Assembly (NCBI GenBank): GCA_947425005.1
Contig: CANDYP010000091.1
Coordinates: 1-5,859, forward strand
Source: Rickettsiales bacterium
Lineage (GTDB): Bacteria; Pseudomonadota; Alphaproteobacteria; Rickettsiales; UBA1997
Length of the DNA: 5,859 nucleotides
Reading direction: 5' to 3'
Below the pieces are notes generated by a model, which worked only from the letters and a program-made list of their open reading frames with translations, did no database searches and had not been told where the DNA came from. Numbering within the stretch: the first letter of the stretch is position 1; each line of letters begins with the position of its first letter. The position numbers and the translations under genes are program-made. Of this stretch, positions 1 to 5,859 are shown piece after piece.

Positions 1-1
1 A

Positions 2-259
2 AAATCCACCGAAGTAACCATTTACACCGACAGCAAATACGTGATGGATGGGATCACGAAATGGATTTTTAATTGGAAGAAAAATGGCTGGAGAACGGCA
101 GATAAAAAGCCGCTTAAGAATTTAGAAATGTGGCAGGAATTGGACTCGTGCGTCGCGAAACATCAAATCAACTGGGTCTGGGTCAAGGGCCACAGCGGCA
201 ATCACTTCAATGAATTAGTGGACGAACTAGCTCGAACAGCGGCGGAAAAGATTAGGTAA
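2..259 (+). CDS. rnhA: Ribonuclease HI, C-terminal part (5' end outside window)
   Basis: RNase HI cleaves the RNA strand of RNA-DNA hybrids in the cytoplasm, removing R-loops and primer RNA. The frame is open from base 2 to the TAA at 257-259, giving 85 residues. Visible family landmarks are TDSKYV (catalytic Asp at residue 10 of the fragment), the basic stretch WKKNGW then TADKKP, the KNLEMWQ segment, KGHSGN (His at 64) and VDELAR (catalytic Asp at 74). Spacings of 54 and 10 residues between these three match Asp70, His124 and Asp134 of the E. coli enzyme, so about 60 N-terminal residues, including the first two catalytic acids, lie off the left edge. The Met at base 41 is internal, not the start. 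The gene is convergent with the permease to its right, with a single base between the two stop codons. Identification is secure; the alphaproteobacterial flavour is inference. Confidence 0.95.
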   Translation, partial: KSTEVTIYTDSKYVMDGITKWIFNWKKNGWRTADKKPLKNLEMWQELDSCVAKHQINWVWVKGHSGNHFNELVDELARTAAEKIR

Positions 260-264
260 CCTAA
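252..264. repeat. Short inverted repeat spanning two convergent stop codons
   Basis: The sequence ttaggtaacctaa has perfect 6-base arms around one central base and contains both the rnhA TAA (257-259) and the permease stop (261-263, read on the minus strand). As RNA it could form only a 5-base-pair stem with a 3-base loop. No T tract follows on either side, so it is at best a weak bidirectional terminator and may be chance. Confidence 0.35.
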
Positions 265-1643
265 CCCTTCTGGTTCAGAAGACTTTTGCGGTAACCGTAG
301 CAGAAATACACCAGCAGACCAGCTATTGACCAAGCCAAGAAATAAATCCCGTGCTCAAGCAACAATGTGTAAACTAAATAACTGCAACTGGCGATCGCCA
401 AAGGCACGGTGATGTAAACTGCCGGACATTTGAATGAGCGTTTTAAGTTTGGTTCGGTAATGCGCAGAATCAGAACTCCCAGGGAGACCACGATGAAGGA
501 AAACAAGGTGCCGAGGCTGGTCATGTGGCTCAATGTCTTCAAAGGAAATAATCCGGAAATAACCGCCACAGCCAGAGAAACAAAGGCTACGCTGATGTGT
601 GGGGTGTTAAATTTTTTGTGCAATTTGCTGAAAGACCCCGGAATTAATCCGTCGCGCGACATGGCGAAGAAGATGCGCGATTGTCCGTAAATCAAAATCA
701 ACAAGACTGAAGTGATGCCGGCAACTGCCCCAGTTGCAACTAAAGCGGATCCGATATTGCTGCCATTTTCTCGCAGGGCGCGGGCTAGAGGTTCGGGATT
801 GTTGAGGGTGGTGTAGTGAGAAATTCCAGTAAGAGCTAGAGAGACGGCGATGTAGAGGACGGCGCAAATTATCGCGGAGCAAATAATGCCGATCGGCAAA
901 TCTCTTTTAGGATTTTTACATTCTTCGGCAGAAGTTGCCACGGCGTCAAATCCAATGTAGGCGTAGAAGACAGTTGCGGCGCCGACGAAGATACCGCTGA
1001 TTCCGAAAGGCATGAAGTCAGACCAGTTTTCGACCTTAATCATCGGAGTTGCGATTATTAAAAATAAAAAAATCACAACCAGTTTAGTGACGACCAAAAT
1101 GCGGTTGAGCATGATGCTTTCTTTGGTGCCGCGAAACAATAAAAAGCCGATGAAAAGTGAAATGAAAATTGCTGGCAAATTTATTATTCCTCCGCTTGAG
1201 GGAGAGTTGACTAGATATTCCGGCAAGTTAATTCCCCCGGATTTTAAAATGCCGACAACGTAGCCAGACCAGCCCAGCGCCACGGTTGAAGCACCAATCG
1301 TATATTCCAGAACCAAGCCCCATCCAACTAGCCAAGCGACGAATTCTCCAAGCACCACGTAAGAATAAGTGTAAGAGCTTCCTGAAACCGGAACCATTGA
1401 AGCAAGCTCGGCGTAAGCAAGTCCGGCAAATACACAAACCATTGCCGCGATGAAATAAGAGACGGCAATTGAAGGGCCAGCGTAGGTTGCAGCGGCCACA
1501 CCGGTAATCACAAATATTCCGGTACCGATCGTGCAGCCAATGCCGATCATGATCAGATCAAAAGCGCCGAGAGTTTTTTTAAGAGTATTTTTTTCAGCAT
1601 TTTCAAGAAGGTCTCGAATGCTTTTTTTGCGGAAGAGGGACAT
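261..1643 (-). CDS. APC-superfamily amino-acid permease (CAT-like), copy 1
   Basis: Predicted inner-membrane amino-acid transporter of 460 residues, about the normal length for bacterial relatives of the cationic amino acid transporter (CAT, SLC7-like) group such as YfnA/GkApcT. A short Lys-rich cytoplasmic N-terminus (residues 1-25) leads into about 12 hydrophobic segments. TM1 carries the glycine-rich unwound motif GIGCTIGTGIFV (34-45). Glu113 sits in a VLEYT context in TM3 and Lys187 in TM5; in proton-coupled members a TM5 lysine takes the place of the sodium site, so proton symport is likely (inference). TM6 and the following loop show the group signature YIGFDAVAT then EECKNPKRDLPIGI (229-253), and TM8 ends in YGQSRIFFAMSRDG (319-332). 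The ATG at 1643 aligns with the start of the paralogue. It lies 23 bases after that paralogue's stop, with no clear Shine-Dalgarno. The substrate cannot be read from sequence alone; broad or cationic amino acids are possible. Confidence 0.9.
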   Translation of the reverse strand: MSLFRKKSIRDLLENAEKNTLKKTLGAFDLIMIGIGCTIGTGIFVITGVAAATYAGPSIAVSYFIAAMVCVFAGLAYAELASMVPVSGSSYTYSYVVLGEFVAWLVGWGLVLEYTIGASTVALGWSGYVVGILKSGGINLPEYLVNSPSSGGIINLPAIFISLFIGFLLFRGTKESIMLNRILVVTKLVVIFLFLIIATPMIKVENWSDFMPFGISGIFVGAATVFYAYIGFDAVATSAEECKNPKRDLPIGIICSAIICAVLYIAVSLALTGISHYTTLNNPEPLARALRENGSNIGSALVATGAVAGITSVLLILIYGQSRIFFAMSRDGLIPGSFSKLHKKFNTPHISVAFVSLAVAVISGLFPLKTLSHMTSLGTLFSFIVVSLGVLILRITEPNLKRSFKCPAVYITVPLAIASCSYLVYTLLLEHGIYFLAWSIAGLLVYFCYGYRKSLLNQKG

Positions 1644-1666
1644 GAAGACTTGAGCTGATTTTGAAG

Positions 1667-3049
1667 TTATTCCTTACCGAGCGGGCTATTTCTGTAGCCG
1701 TAAAAAATGTAAACCAAGATGCCAATCGCAAACCAGATTACGAAAGGCAGACCGGTTTTAAGAAGCAGGCCGTACATTAAAAATCCGCAGCTTAAAATGG
1801 CTAAAGGTGCAACTACAAAGACTGCAGGACATCTGAAAGGTCGGTGCAATTTTGGTCTTTTTATGCGCAAAACTAAAACGCCGAATGACACAACCACGAA
1901 AGCAAAAAGAATGCCGAGGCTGCTCATGTTGCCCATTGTGTGGATGGGGGTGAAGCCCGAGATTAGCATTACGGCCACAGTGACAAAAAGACAGCCGACA
2001 TAAGGTGTGCCGTATTTTTTGTGTAACTTGCAGAAGGCTGCCGGCATTAGCCCGTCGCGCGCCATTACAAAGAAAATACGAGATTGTCCGTACATTAACA
2101 CCAACAGCACCGCCAACATTCCGGCAAGTGCACCAGTTGCAACCAAAGCAGATCCGAGATGACTACCATTGACGCGAAGTGCGTGGGCCATTGGCTCTGG
2201 ATTGTCTAACTCAGAATAGTGAACGATCCCGGTTAGGGCGAGCGAGACGGCAATGTAAAGCACGGTGCAGATTAGCAAGGCGCCGATGATTCCGATGGGC
2301 AAGTCTCGTTTGGGATTTTTGCATTCCTCAGCTGTAGTCGCCACCGCATCAAAACCAAGATAGGCGAAGAAAATTGCAGCAGCACCAACACCAACGCCGT
2401 GCCAGCCAAATGGCATGAAGTCGGCGTAGTTTTCTACTTTAATGTGAGGAGCGGAAATTGCTAAAAAGAGGAAAATTACACCAAGTTTGATCGCCACCAA
2501 AATGCGGTTCACCATTACGCTTTCTTTGGTGCCGCGGATCAGAAGCAAGCCGATGAATAAAGCGACGCAAATTGCCGGAAGGTTGATTATTCCGCCTTCA
2601 GAAGGAACTTTGGTTAGAGCTTCCGGTATTACGATGCCGCCAGAGTGCAAAATTCCGACGAGATATCCGGACCAGCCGGCCGAGACAGTTGAAGCTGCAA
2701 CCGTGTATTCCAAGATCAAACCCCAAGCCACCAACCAGGCAACAAATTCGCCAAGAATGGCGTAAGAGTAAGTGTAGGCGCTTCCAGCAACCGGCACCAT
2801 GGCGGCGAGTTCAGTGTAAGCAAGGGCGGCTAACATGCAGGTTAGGCCGGCAAAAACGTAAGAAAGCGAGATTGCAGGACCGGCATATTTTGCGGCGGCA
2901 ATTCCGGTCAGAACAAAAATTCCGGTGCCGATTGTGCAGCCAATGCCGAAGAGGATTAAATCGATTGGCCCAAGGGTTTTCTTCAAAGAATTTTTTTTCG
3001 CGCCAGCAATAATGCTTTCAATAGTTTTGGTTCTGAAGAGTGCTCTCAT
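1667..3049 (-). CDS. APC-superfamily amino-acid permease (CAT-like), copy 2
   Basis: Second 460-residue inner-membrane amino-acid permease, co-linear with the one downstream with an N-terminal offset of one residue; by eye well over half the residues are identical. TM1 motif GIGCTIGTGIFV (35-46), Glu114 in LEYT, Lys188 in TM5, TM6 YLGFDAVATTAEECKNPK (230-247) and the TM8 end YGQSRIFFVMARDG (320-333) are all present, so both copies look functional. Differences that might bear on substrate choice include TM8 (LLVLMYGQ here, LLILIYGQ in the other copy) and the periplasmic loop after TM3-4. The ATG at 3049 follows the pilT stop after 50 bases, the longest gap in the window; this gap shows no hairpin with a T tract and no convincing -35/-10 pair, so read-through or a weak promoter are both open. 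Upstream of the ATG is only a weak AAG-type Shine-Dalgarno. The pair probably arose by an old tandem duplication. Confidence 0.9.
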   Translation of the reverse strand: MRALFRTKTIESIIAGAKKNSLKKTLGPIDLILFGIGCTIGTGIFVLTGIAAAKYAGPAISLSYVFAGLTCMLAALAYTELAAMVPVAGSAYTYSYAILGEFVAWLVAWGLILEYTVAASTVSAGWSGYLVGILHSGGIVIPEALTKVPSEGGIINLPAICVALFIGLLLIRGTKESVMVNRILVAIKLGVIFLFLAISAPHIKVENYADFMPFGWHGVGVGAAAIFFAYLGFDAVATTAEECKNPKRDLPIGIIGALLICTVLYIAVSLALTGIVHYSELDNPEPMAHALRVNGSHLGSALVATGALAGMLAVLLVLMYGQSRIFFVMARDGLMPAAFCKLHKKYGTPYVGCLFVTVAVMLISGFTPIHTMGNMSSLGILFAFVVVSFGVLVLRIKRPKLHRPFRCPAVFVVAPLAILSCGFLMYGLLLKTGLPFVIWFAIGILVYIFYGYRNSPLGKE

Positions 3050-3099
3050 TTTTCTTAGTTTTGTTGATTTGGCTTAGAGGGGAAGTGGTGTAGACTGAC

Positions 3100-4152
3100 T
3101 TATTCACTCGCCAATGAGGCGTCTTCGGCAGTTTCTTTGGAGATAAATCCTTTGCTCAATAGCTCGGCTATCGAGTCTTTCATGGTGCACATGCCGGCTT
3201 TTTTGCCGAGTTCCATGATGGAGTTTATTTGTGGAATTTTGTCTTCACGAATCAAGTTACGGATTGAGACATTGGCAATCATCACTTCGTAAACTGCACA
3301 TCTGCCCCCACCTTCTTTCTTCAATAATCTTTGCGACACTACGGCCTTGATTGAAGTTGAAAGCATGCTGCGAATCACTTCTTTATCTTCCGACGGAAAG
3401 ACGTCGATGATGCGGTTAATAGTTTGAGCGGCTGAGCTAGTGTGCAGCGTTCCTAAAACAAGGTGACCGGTTTCGGCGGCGGTAAGAGCCAATTGAATGG
3501 TTTCGATGTCGCGCAACTCACCCACCAGAATGACGTCTGGATCTTCGCGCAGAGCGCTTCTTAGTGCACTAGCAAATGACCAGGTGCTGCTGCCGACTTC
3601 GCGTTGATTGATTAGAGATTTTTTATTTTTGTGAACAAATTCTACCGGGTCTTCGATGGTGATGATGTGCATCGATTTGTTGGTGTTGATGTGGTCAATC
3701 AAAGCGGCCAGAGTTGTTGATTTGCCGCTTCCAGTAGGACCAACCACTAAAACCAAACCCTTTCTTAAGTTAGATAATTCACGCACTGCTTCCGGGGTGT
3801 GAAGGTCAGAGAGAGTTCTGATACCGCTTGGAATTTCACGAAATACTGCCGCTGGGCCAGAGATGGTGCGGAAGGCGTTCACTCGAAAACGTAAATCGTC
3901 ACCAATTTGGATGGCGAAATCTAACTCTAATTTTTCTTCGTAAGTTTTTTTCTGAGCATCGCTTAGAACTGAGTGAATCATTTCTAAAACTTGGCTTTCT
4001 GACAAAGGAGAAGAGCCGGGAACCGCAACCATCTCGCCGTCAATTCGAATCATCGGAGCGGCGCCGGTTGAGATGTGAACGTCTGAGCAATTTTGTTTTT
4101 TTGCGTAAGAGAGAATTTTTTCGACAGCAAAAGCTAAGATTTTTTCGATCAT
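3100..4152 (-). CDS. pilT: Type IV pilus retraction ATPase PilT
   Basis: Cytoplasmic hexameric secretion-type ATPase that powers pilus retraction (twitching, adhesion, DNA uptake). At 350 residues it is near the family norm. The N-terminal PAS-like domain (about 1-110) contains SDVHISTG (23-30) and the PxxRxDG-type stretch MIRIDGE. The RecA-like domain has Walker A GPTGSGKST (138-146), Asp box ITIEDPVEFVH (164-174), Walker B DPDVILVGELRD (204-215, Leu where Met is common) and His box TAAETGHLVLGTLHT (224-238). The PilT hallmark AIRNLIRE appears as SIRNLIRE (296-303), which argues for PilT rather than PilU, PilB or GspE. The first 17 residues contain an imperfect repeat, IEKILAFA then VEKILSYA, giving about 7-8 residues more than typical PilT before SDxH. 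The ATG at 4152 is 8 bases after the TPR gene's stop with no evident Shine-Dalgarno, so translational coupling is likely. No other pilus genes are in the window. Confidence 0.96.
   Translation of the reverse strand: MIEKILAFAVEKILSYAKKQNCSDVHISTGAAPMIRIDGEMVAVPGSSPLSESQVLEMIHSVLSDAQKKTYEEKLELDFAIQIGDDLRFRVNAFRTISGPAAVFREIPSGIRTLSDLHTPEAVRELSNLRKGLVLVVGPTGSGKSTTLAALIDHINTNKSMHIITIEDPVEFVHKNKKSLINQREVGSSTWSFASALRSALREDPDVILVGELRDIETIQLALTAAETGHLVLGTLHTSSAAQTINRIIDVFPSEDKEVIRSMLSTSIKAVVSQRLLKKEGGGRCAVYEVMIANVSIRNLIREDKIPQINSIMELGKKAGMCTMKDSIAELLSKGFISKETAEDASLASE
4102..4149 (-). repeat. 24-base imperfect tandem duplication at the start of pilT
   Basis: Codons 2-9 (4126-4149) and 10-17 (4102-4125) encode IEKILAFA and VEKILSYA. 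At DNA level both share TCGAAAAAAT followed by partial matches; by eye 16 of 24 positions agree. The first copy resembles the usual PilT start (M-x-LLAF), and the second runs into SDVHIS as the normal N-terminus would. Confidence 0.6.
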
Positions 4153-4160
4153 GATTAGGC

Positions 4161-5048
4161 TTATTTATTTCTTAGGAACTCGATTCTTTTTTTAATCTGA
4201 GCAGCCGGAATTGATTGATCAACTCCGTCATAGCCCTTCATGACGTCGGAATATAATGTTAGAGCATTATCGTAGTCGGCAGTTTTGTCGTAAATTACGG
4301 CCAAATTATATTTGTAATCCGCGCGATTAGGCTCGAAAGAGATTGCTCTTTTTAGCAAAGAAATTGCCTGATCGTAATTTTTAGATTTGTCGTAAGCCAA
4401 AGCAGCTTGAGCTAAAATGTAAGAAGATTGTGGATTCTCCGCGGTCAAGCGCGAGAGCAGGTAAAGCGCATCTTTTGGAGATTCTTCCACCAGAATTGCC
4501 AATAAATTTCCGATAACTTCTTCTTTGTTTTCGGCATCACTTTTTAGCAATTCGTAGTAGATGGTTTTGGCCTGACGGAACTGACCGATTTTTTGGTAAA
4601 CTACCGCTAAAGCAAATTTGGAATAAATATTAGTTGGCTCGGCGGCCACGACTTGTTTGTAAAGCTCGATCGCCACTTCATATTGGCCGATTAAACTGCT
4701 GTTGTAAGCCAGTTTTTCTTTCTCTCTGATGTCAAAATTTCCAACTTTTGGATCCACCACGATCATCCCGATATTTGAGTCAGAATCTTTATCTTTTTTG
4801 TCGCTGTGATTGATGCTGTAGCTGCTTTTTTTTGCGGCTTTTTGTTGGTAAATATCAGTTTTTTGGCGGGACTCTTTGTCGAAAAGTAAGGTCTTTTCAA
4901 TCTCTTTGACGACGTCTTCGGTTAGAACGAAATTTTCCGCACGAACCTCGGAAAAAGAAATTGTAAAAATTGCGAATGCCAAAGAAAAAATTGCCCAAGA
5001 AAAAAACGACAAAACTTGACGGCAGGCTCTAGCGAATTTCGAAATCAT
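4161..5048 (-). CDS. Exported TPR-repeat protein of unknown function
   Basis: Protein of 295 residues, not recognised as a named family. The N-terminus is a signal peptide or membrane anchor: basic MISKFARACRQ, a hydrophobic core at about 13-32, and a plausible signal peptidase I site after VRA (residue 37). There is no lipobox cysteine, so it is not an obvious PilF/PilW-type lipoprotein. Residues 60-92 form a Lys/Asp/Ser-rich linker likely to be disordered. Residues 107-276 read as five contiguous 34-residue TPR units (107-140, 141-174, 175-208, 209-242, 243-276), several with the A/Y-G and A-x-x-Y pattern and a Pro near the end of the unit (EPTN, NPQS, EPNR). The mature protein would therefore be a periplasmic protein-binding scaffold. 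It starts 5 bases after mnmG and ends 8 bases before pilT, so a role alongside type IV pili is a reasonable guess but is not shown. An A8 tract (minus strand, 4826-4833) lies in the linker. Confidence 0.85.
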   Translation of the reverse strand: MISKFARACRQVLSFFSWAIFSLAFAIFTISFSEVRAENFVLTEDVVKEIEKTLLFDKESRQKTDIYQQKAAKKSSYSINHSDKKDKDSDSNIGMIVVDPKVGNFDIREKEKLAYNSSLIGQYEVAIELYKQVVAAEPTNIYSKFALAVVYQKIGQFRQAKTIYYELLKSDAENKEEVIGNLLAILVEESPKDALYLLSRLTAENPQSSYILAQAALAYDKSKNYDQAISLLKRAISFEPNRADYKYNLAVIYDKTADYDNALTLYSDVMKGYDGVDQSIPAAQIKKRIEFLRNK

Positions 5049-5053
5049 TGAGG

Positions 5054-5859
5054 TTAATTTTCTTGAGATTTTTTGTAATTATTCTTGATGTAAACCATCA
5101 CCGCCATCATTGAAGCTGGGGTAATTCCTTGAATTTTAAAAGCCGCCGCGATCGTTGCCGGGCGGGCCTTGCTTAACTTTTCTTTCACTTCGTTGGAAAG
5201 ACTTTGGATGTTGTTATACTCAAGATCAAGGGGAATTTTCATGTTCTCGTCTTTGCGAAAAATCTGCAAATCTTGCTCCTGACGTTTCAAGTAGGAACTG
5301 TAAAGCGCGTTGATTGCAATTTGATTTTTTACCTTCGAATCAATTCGAGAATTCTCTTCCAAAATTTGCGGCCAAATTTTTTCTAAAATTGAAAAATTGA
5401 TGTCCGGAAAAGTTAAAAGTTGGAAGGCATTTCGCACGATGCCATCTTGCTTTATTGTCACACCAAAATCCTGAAGTTTGTTTGGAGAAATTTTCAGCTC
5501 TTCTAAAAATTTTGTAGCGCTTTCGATTTTTTCTTTTTTCTGCGCAAAAAATTCGGCACGTTCTTTTTTTACGCAGCCGATTTTTATTCCCATTTCAGTC
5601 AAACGAAAATCGGCGTTGTCGGCGCGAAGGCTTAGGCGATATTCCGCGCGCGAAGTCAGCATGCGGTAAGGCTCTGACGTGCCAAGAGTAGTGAGGTCGT
5701 CAATCATGACGCCGATGTAGCTGGTGGAGCGATCCAACACGAATTCCGTCACCGTCGGTTGAGCTTCGCTAAAACCCTTCCCTTCCTCTTCCGCTGGTTG
5801 AGATCCCCCTTCCGTTGGTTGAGCGGAGTCGAAACCCCGTGAGTTTATCTGCTGCTGTT
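5054..5859 (-). CDS. mnmG: tRNA uridine-5-carboxymethylaminomethyl modification enzyme MnmG (GidA), C-terminal part
   Basis: With MnmE, MnmG uses FAD and methylene-tetrahydrofolate to modify the wobble uridine (position 34) of certain tRNAs in the cytoplasm. The frame is open from the right edge to the TAA at 5054-5056, giving 267 residues; the FAD-binding N-terminal part is outside. From residue 38 of the fragment the protein reads like a normal MnmG: EFVLDRSTSYIGVMIDDL, EPYRMLTSRAEYRL, LRADNADFRLTEMGIKIGC, then the helical C-terminal domain with YLKRQEQD, the KIPLDLEYNNI segment, LSKARPATIAAAFKIQG and ITPASMMAVMVYIK. The GTG at 5752 is only an internal in-frame codon, since the frame continues upstream for at least 35 more codons. 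Those 35 residues (QQQINSRGFDSAQPTEGG and on) do not look like MnmG and coincide with a repeat cluster. The usual alphaproteobacterial neighbour rsmG does not follow; the TPR gene begins 5 bases after the stop. Confidence 0.95.
   Translation of the reverse strand, partial: QQQINSRGFDSAQPTEGGSQPAEEEGKGFSEAQPTVTEFVLDRSTSYIGVMIDDLTTLGTSEPYRMLTSRAEYRLSLRADNADFRLTEMGIKIGCVKKERAEFFAQKKEKIESATKFLEELKISPNKLQDFGVTIKQDGIVRNAFQLLTFPDINFSILEKIWPQILEENSRIDSKVKNQIAINALYSSYLKRQEQDLQIFRKDENMKIPLDLEYNNIQSLSNEVKEKLSKARPATIAAAFKIQGITPASMMAVMVYIKNNYKKSQEN
5752..5838. repeat. Cluster of three related short repeats inside mnmG
   Basis: On the plus strand three units share CCGNNGGTTGAG: unit A at 5752-5777 (ends in CTAAAACCC), unit B at 5791-5808 (short, ends in ATCCCC) and unit C at 5812-5838 (ends in GTCGAAACCCC). 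Units A and C each begin with GGTT and end with AACC and can fold into imperfect hairpins; in A the arms are GGTT/AACC and AGC/GCT around TTC (5757-5776). On the coding (minus) strand all units lie in the same frame and encode GFDSAQPTE (C), GSQPAE (B) and GFSEAQPT (A). Spacings between the QP pairs are 7 and 13 codons. The core resembles the short dispersed TTGAGCGGAGTCGAAA-type repeats I recall from various bacterial genomes, but I cannot assign a named family. Confidence 0.7.

Noticed and set aside
41..259. A 72-residue gene starting at the ATG at 41
   Set aside because: The RNase HI frame continues upstream with the catalytic TDSKYV motif, so this ATG is internal.
607..1437. ORFs in other frames within permease copy 1 on both strands
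   Set aside because: They overlap a clearly real 460-residue permease and show no independent family signal or ribosome binding site.
2487..3012. Overlapping plus-strand ORFs opposite permease copy 2
   Set aside because: Their translations are rich in Arg, Gln, Pro and Thr with no recognisable motif, as expected for the antisense of a hydrophobic membrane protein gene.
3050..3099. Promoter or terminator between pilT and permease copy 2
   Set aside because: I see neither a hairpin with a T tract nor a convincing -35/-10 pair in these 50 bases; transcription start mapping would be needed to call either.
3828..4154. 108-residue plus-strand ORF opposite the pilT N-terminus
   Set aside because: It is antisense to well-conserved pilT coding sequence and its product is Arg/Phe-rich without a motif.
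5054..5752. A separate 232-residue gene starting at the GTG at 5752
   Set aside because: The same frame stays open to the window edge, and MnmG needs an N-terminal FAD domain. The GTG lies in the repeat-derived segment and is an internal valine codon.
5752..5838. CRISPR array
   Set aside because: The three units differ in length and sequence, spacers are 3-13 bases, and no cas genes are present.

Overview
The window looks like a piece of a bacterial chromosome, most likely from an alphaproteobacterium. This is an inference from how the MnmG and RNase HI fragments read: 'VMIDDL-TTLGTSEPYRML' and 'SLRADNADFRLT' in MnmG, 'GITKWI..WKKNGW' and 'TADKKP' in RNase HI. AT-rich homopolymer tracts, two amino-acid permeases and a repeat inserted inside a housekeeping gene would suit a host-associated lineage such as Rickettsiales or Holosporales, but nothing here proves that. 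Coding density is very high. No gap exceeds 50 bases, and I see no tRNA, rRNA, CRISPR array or insertion sequence.

Layout: the left edge holds the 3' part of rnhA (RNase HI) on the plus strand. It converges on a run of five minus-strand genes that covers the rest of the window. In transcription order, right to left, these are: the C-terminal part of mnmG (tRNA wobble-uridine modification, entering from the right edge); a secreted or membrane-anchored protein with five TPR repeats; a PilT-type pilus retraction ATPase; and two paralogous 460-residue APC-superfamily amino-acid permeases in tandem. Gaps between the minus-strand genes are 5, 8, 50 and 23 bases. No convincing terminator lies between them, so they could be one transcript or two, with the 50-base gap before the permeases as the only plausible break.

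How the genes relate: MnmG is a housekeeping gene and the usual alphaproteobacterial downstream partner rsmG is absent here. The TPR protein and PilT are close enough to be co-translated, which suggests the TPR protein may work with a type IV pilus, but this is context only. The permeases would import amino acids, probably coupled to protons.

Most notable: the mnmG reading frame stays open through a cluster of three related short repeats (about 5752-5838) just before the conserved DRSTSYIGVMIDDL segment. It appears to be an in-frame insertion of dispersed, hairpin-forming repeat DNA into an essential-type gene, comparable in concept to Rickettsia palindromic elements. A second notable feature is a 24-base imperfect tandem duplication at the start of pilT. 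I found no clearly new multi-gene system.
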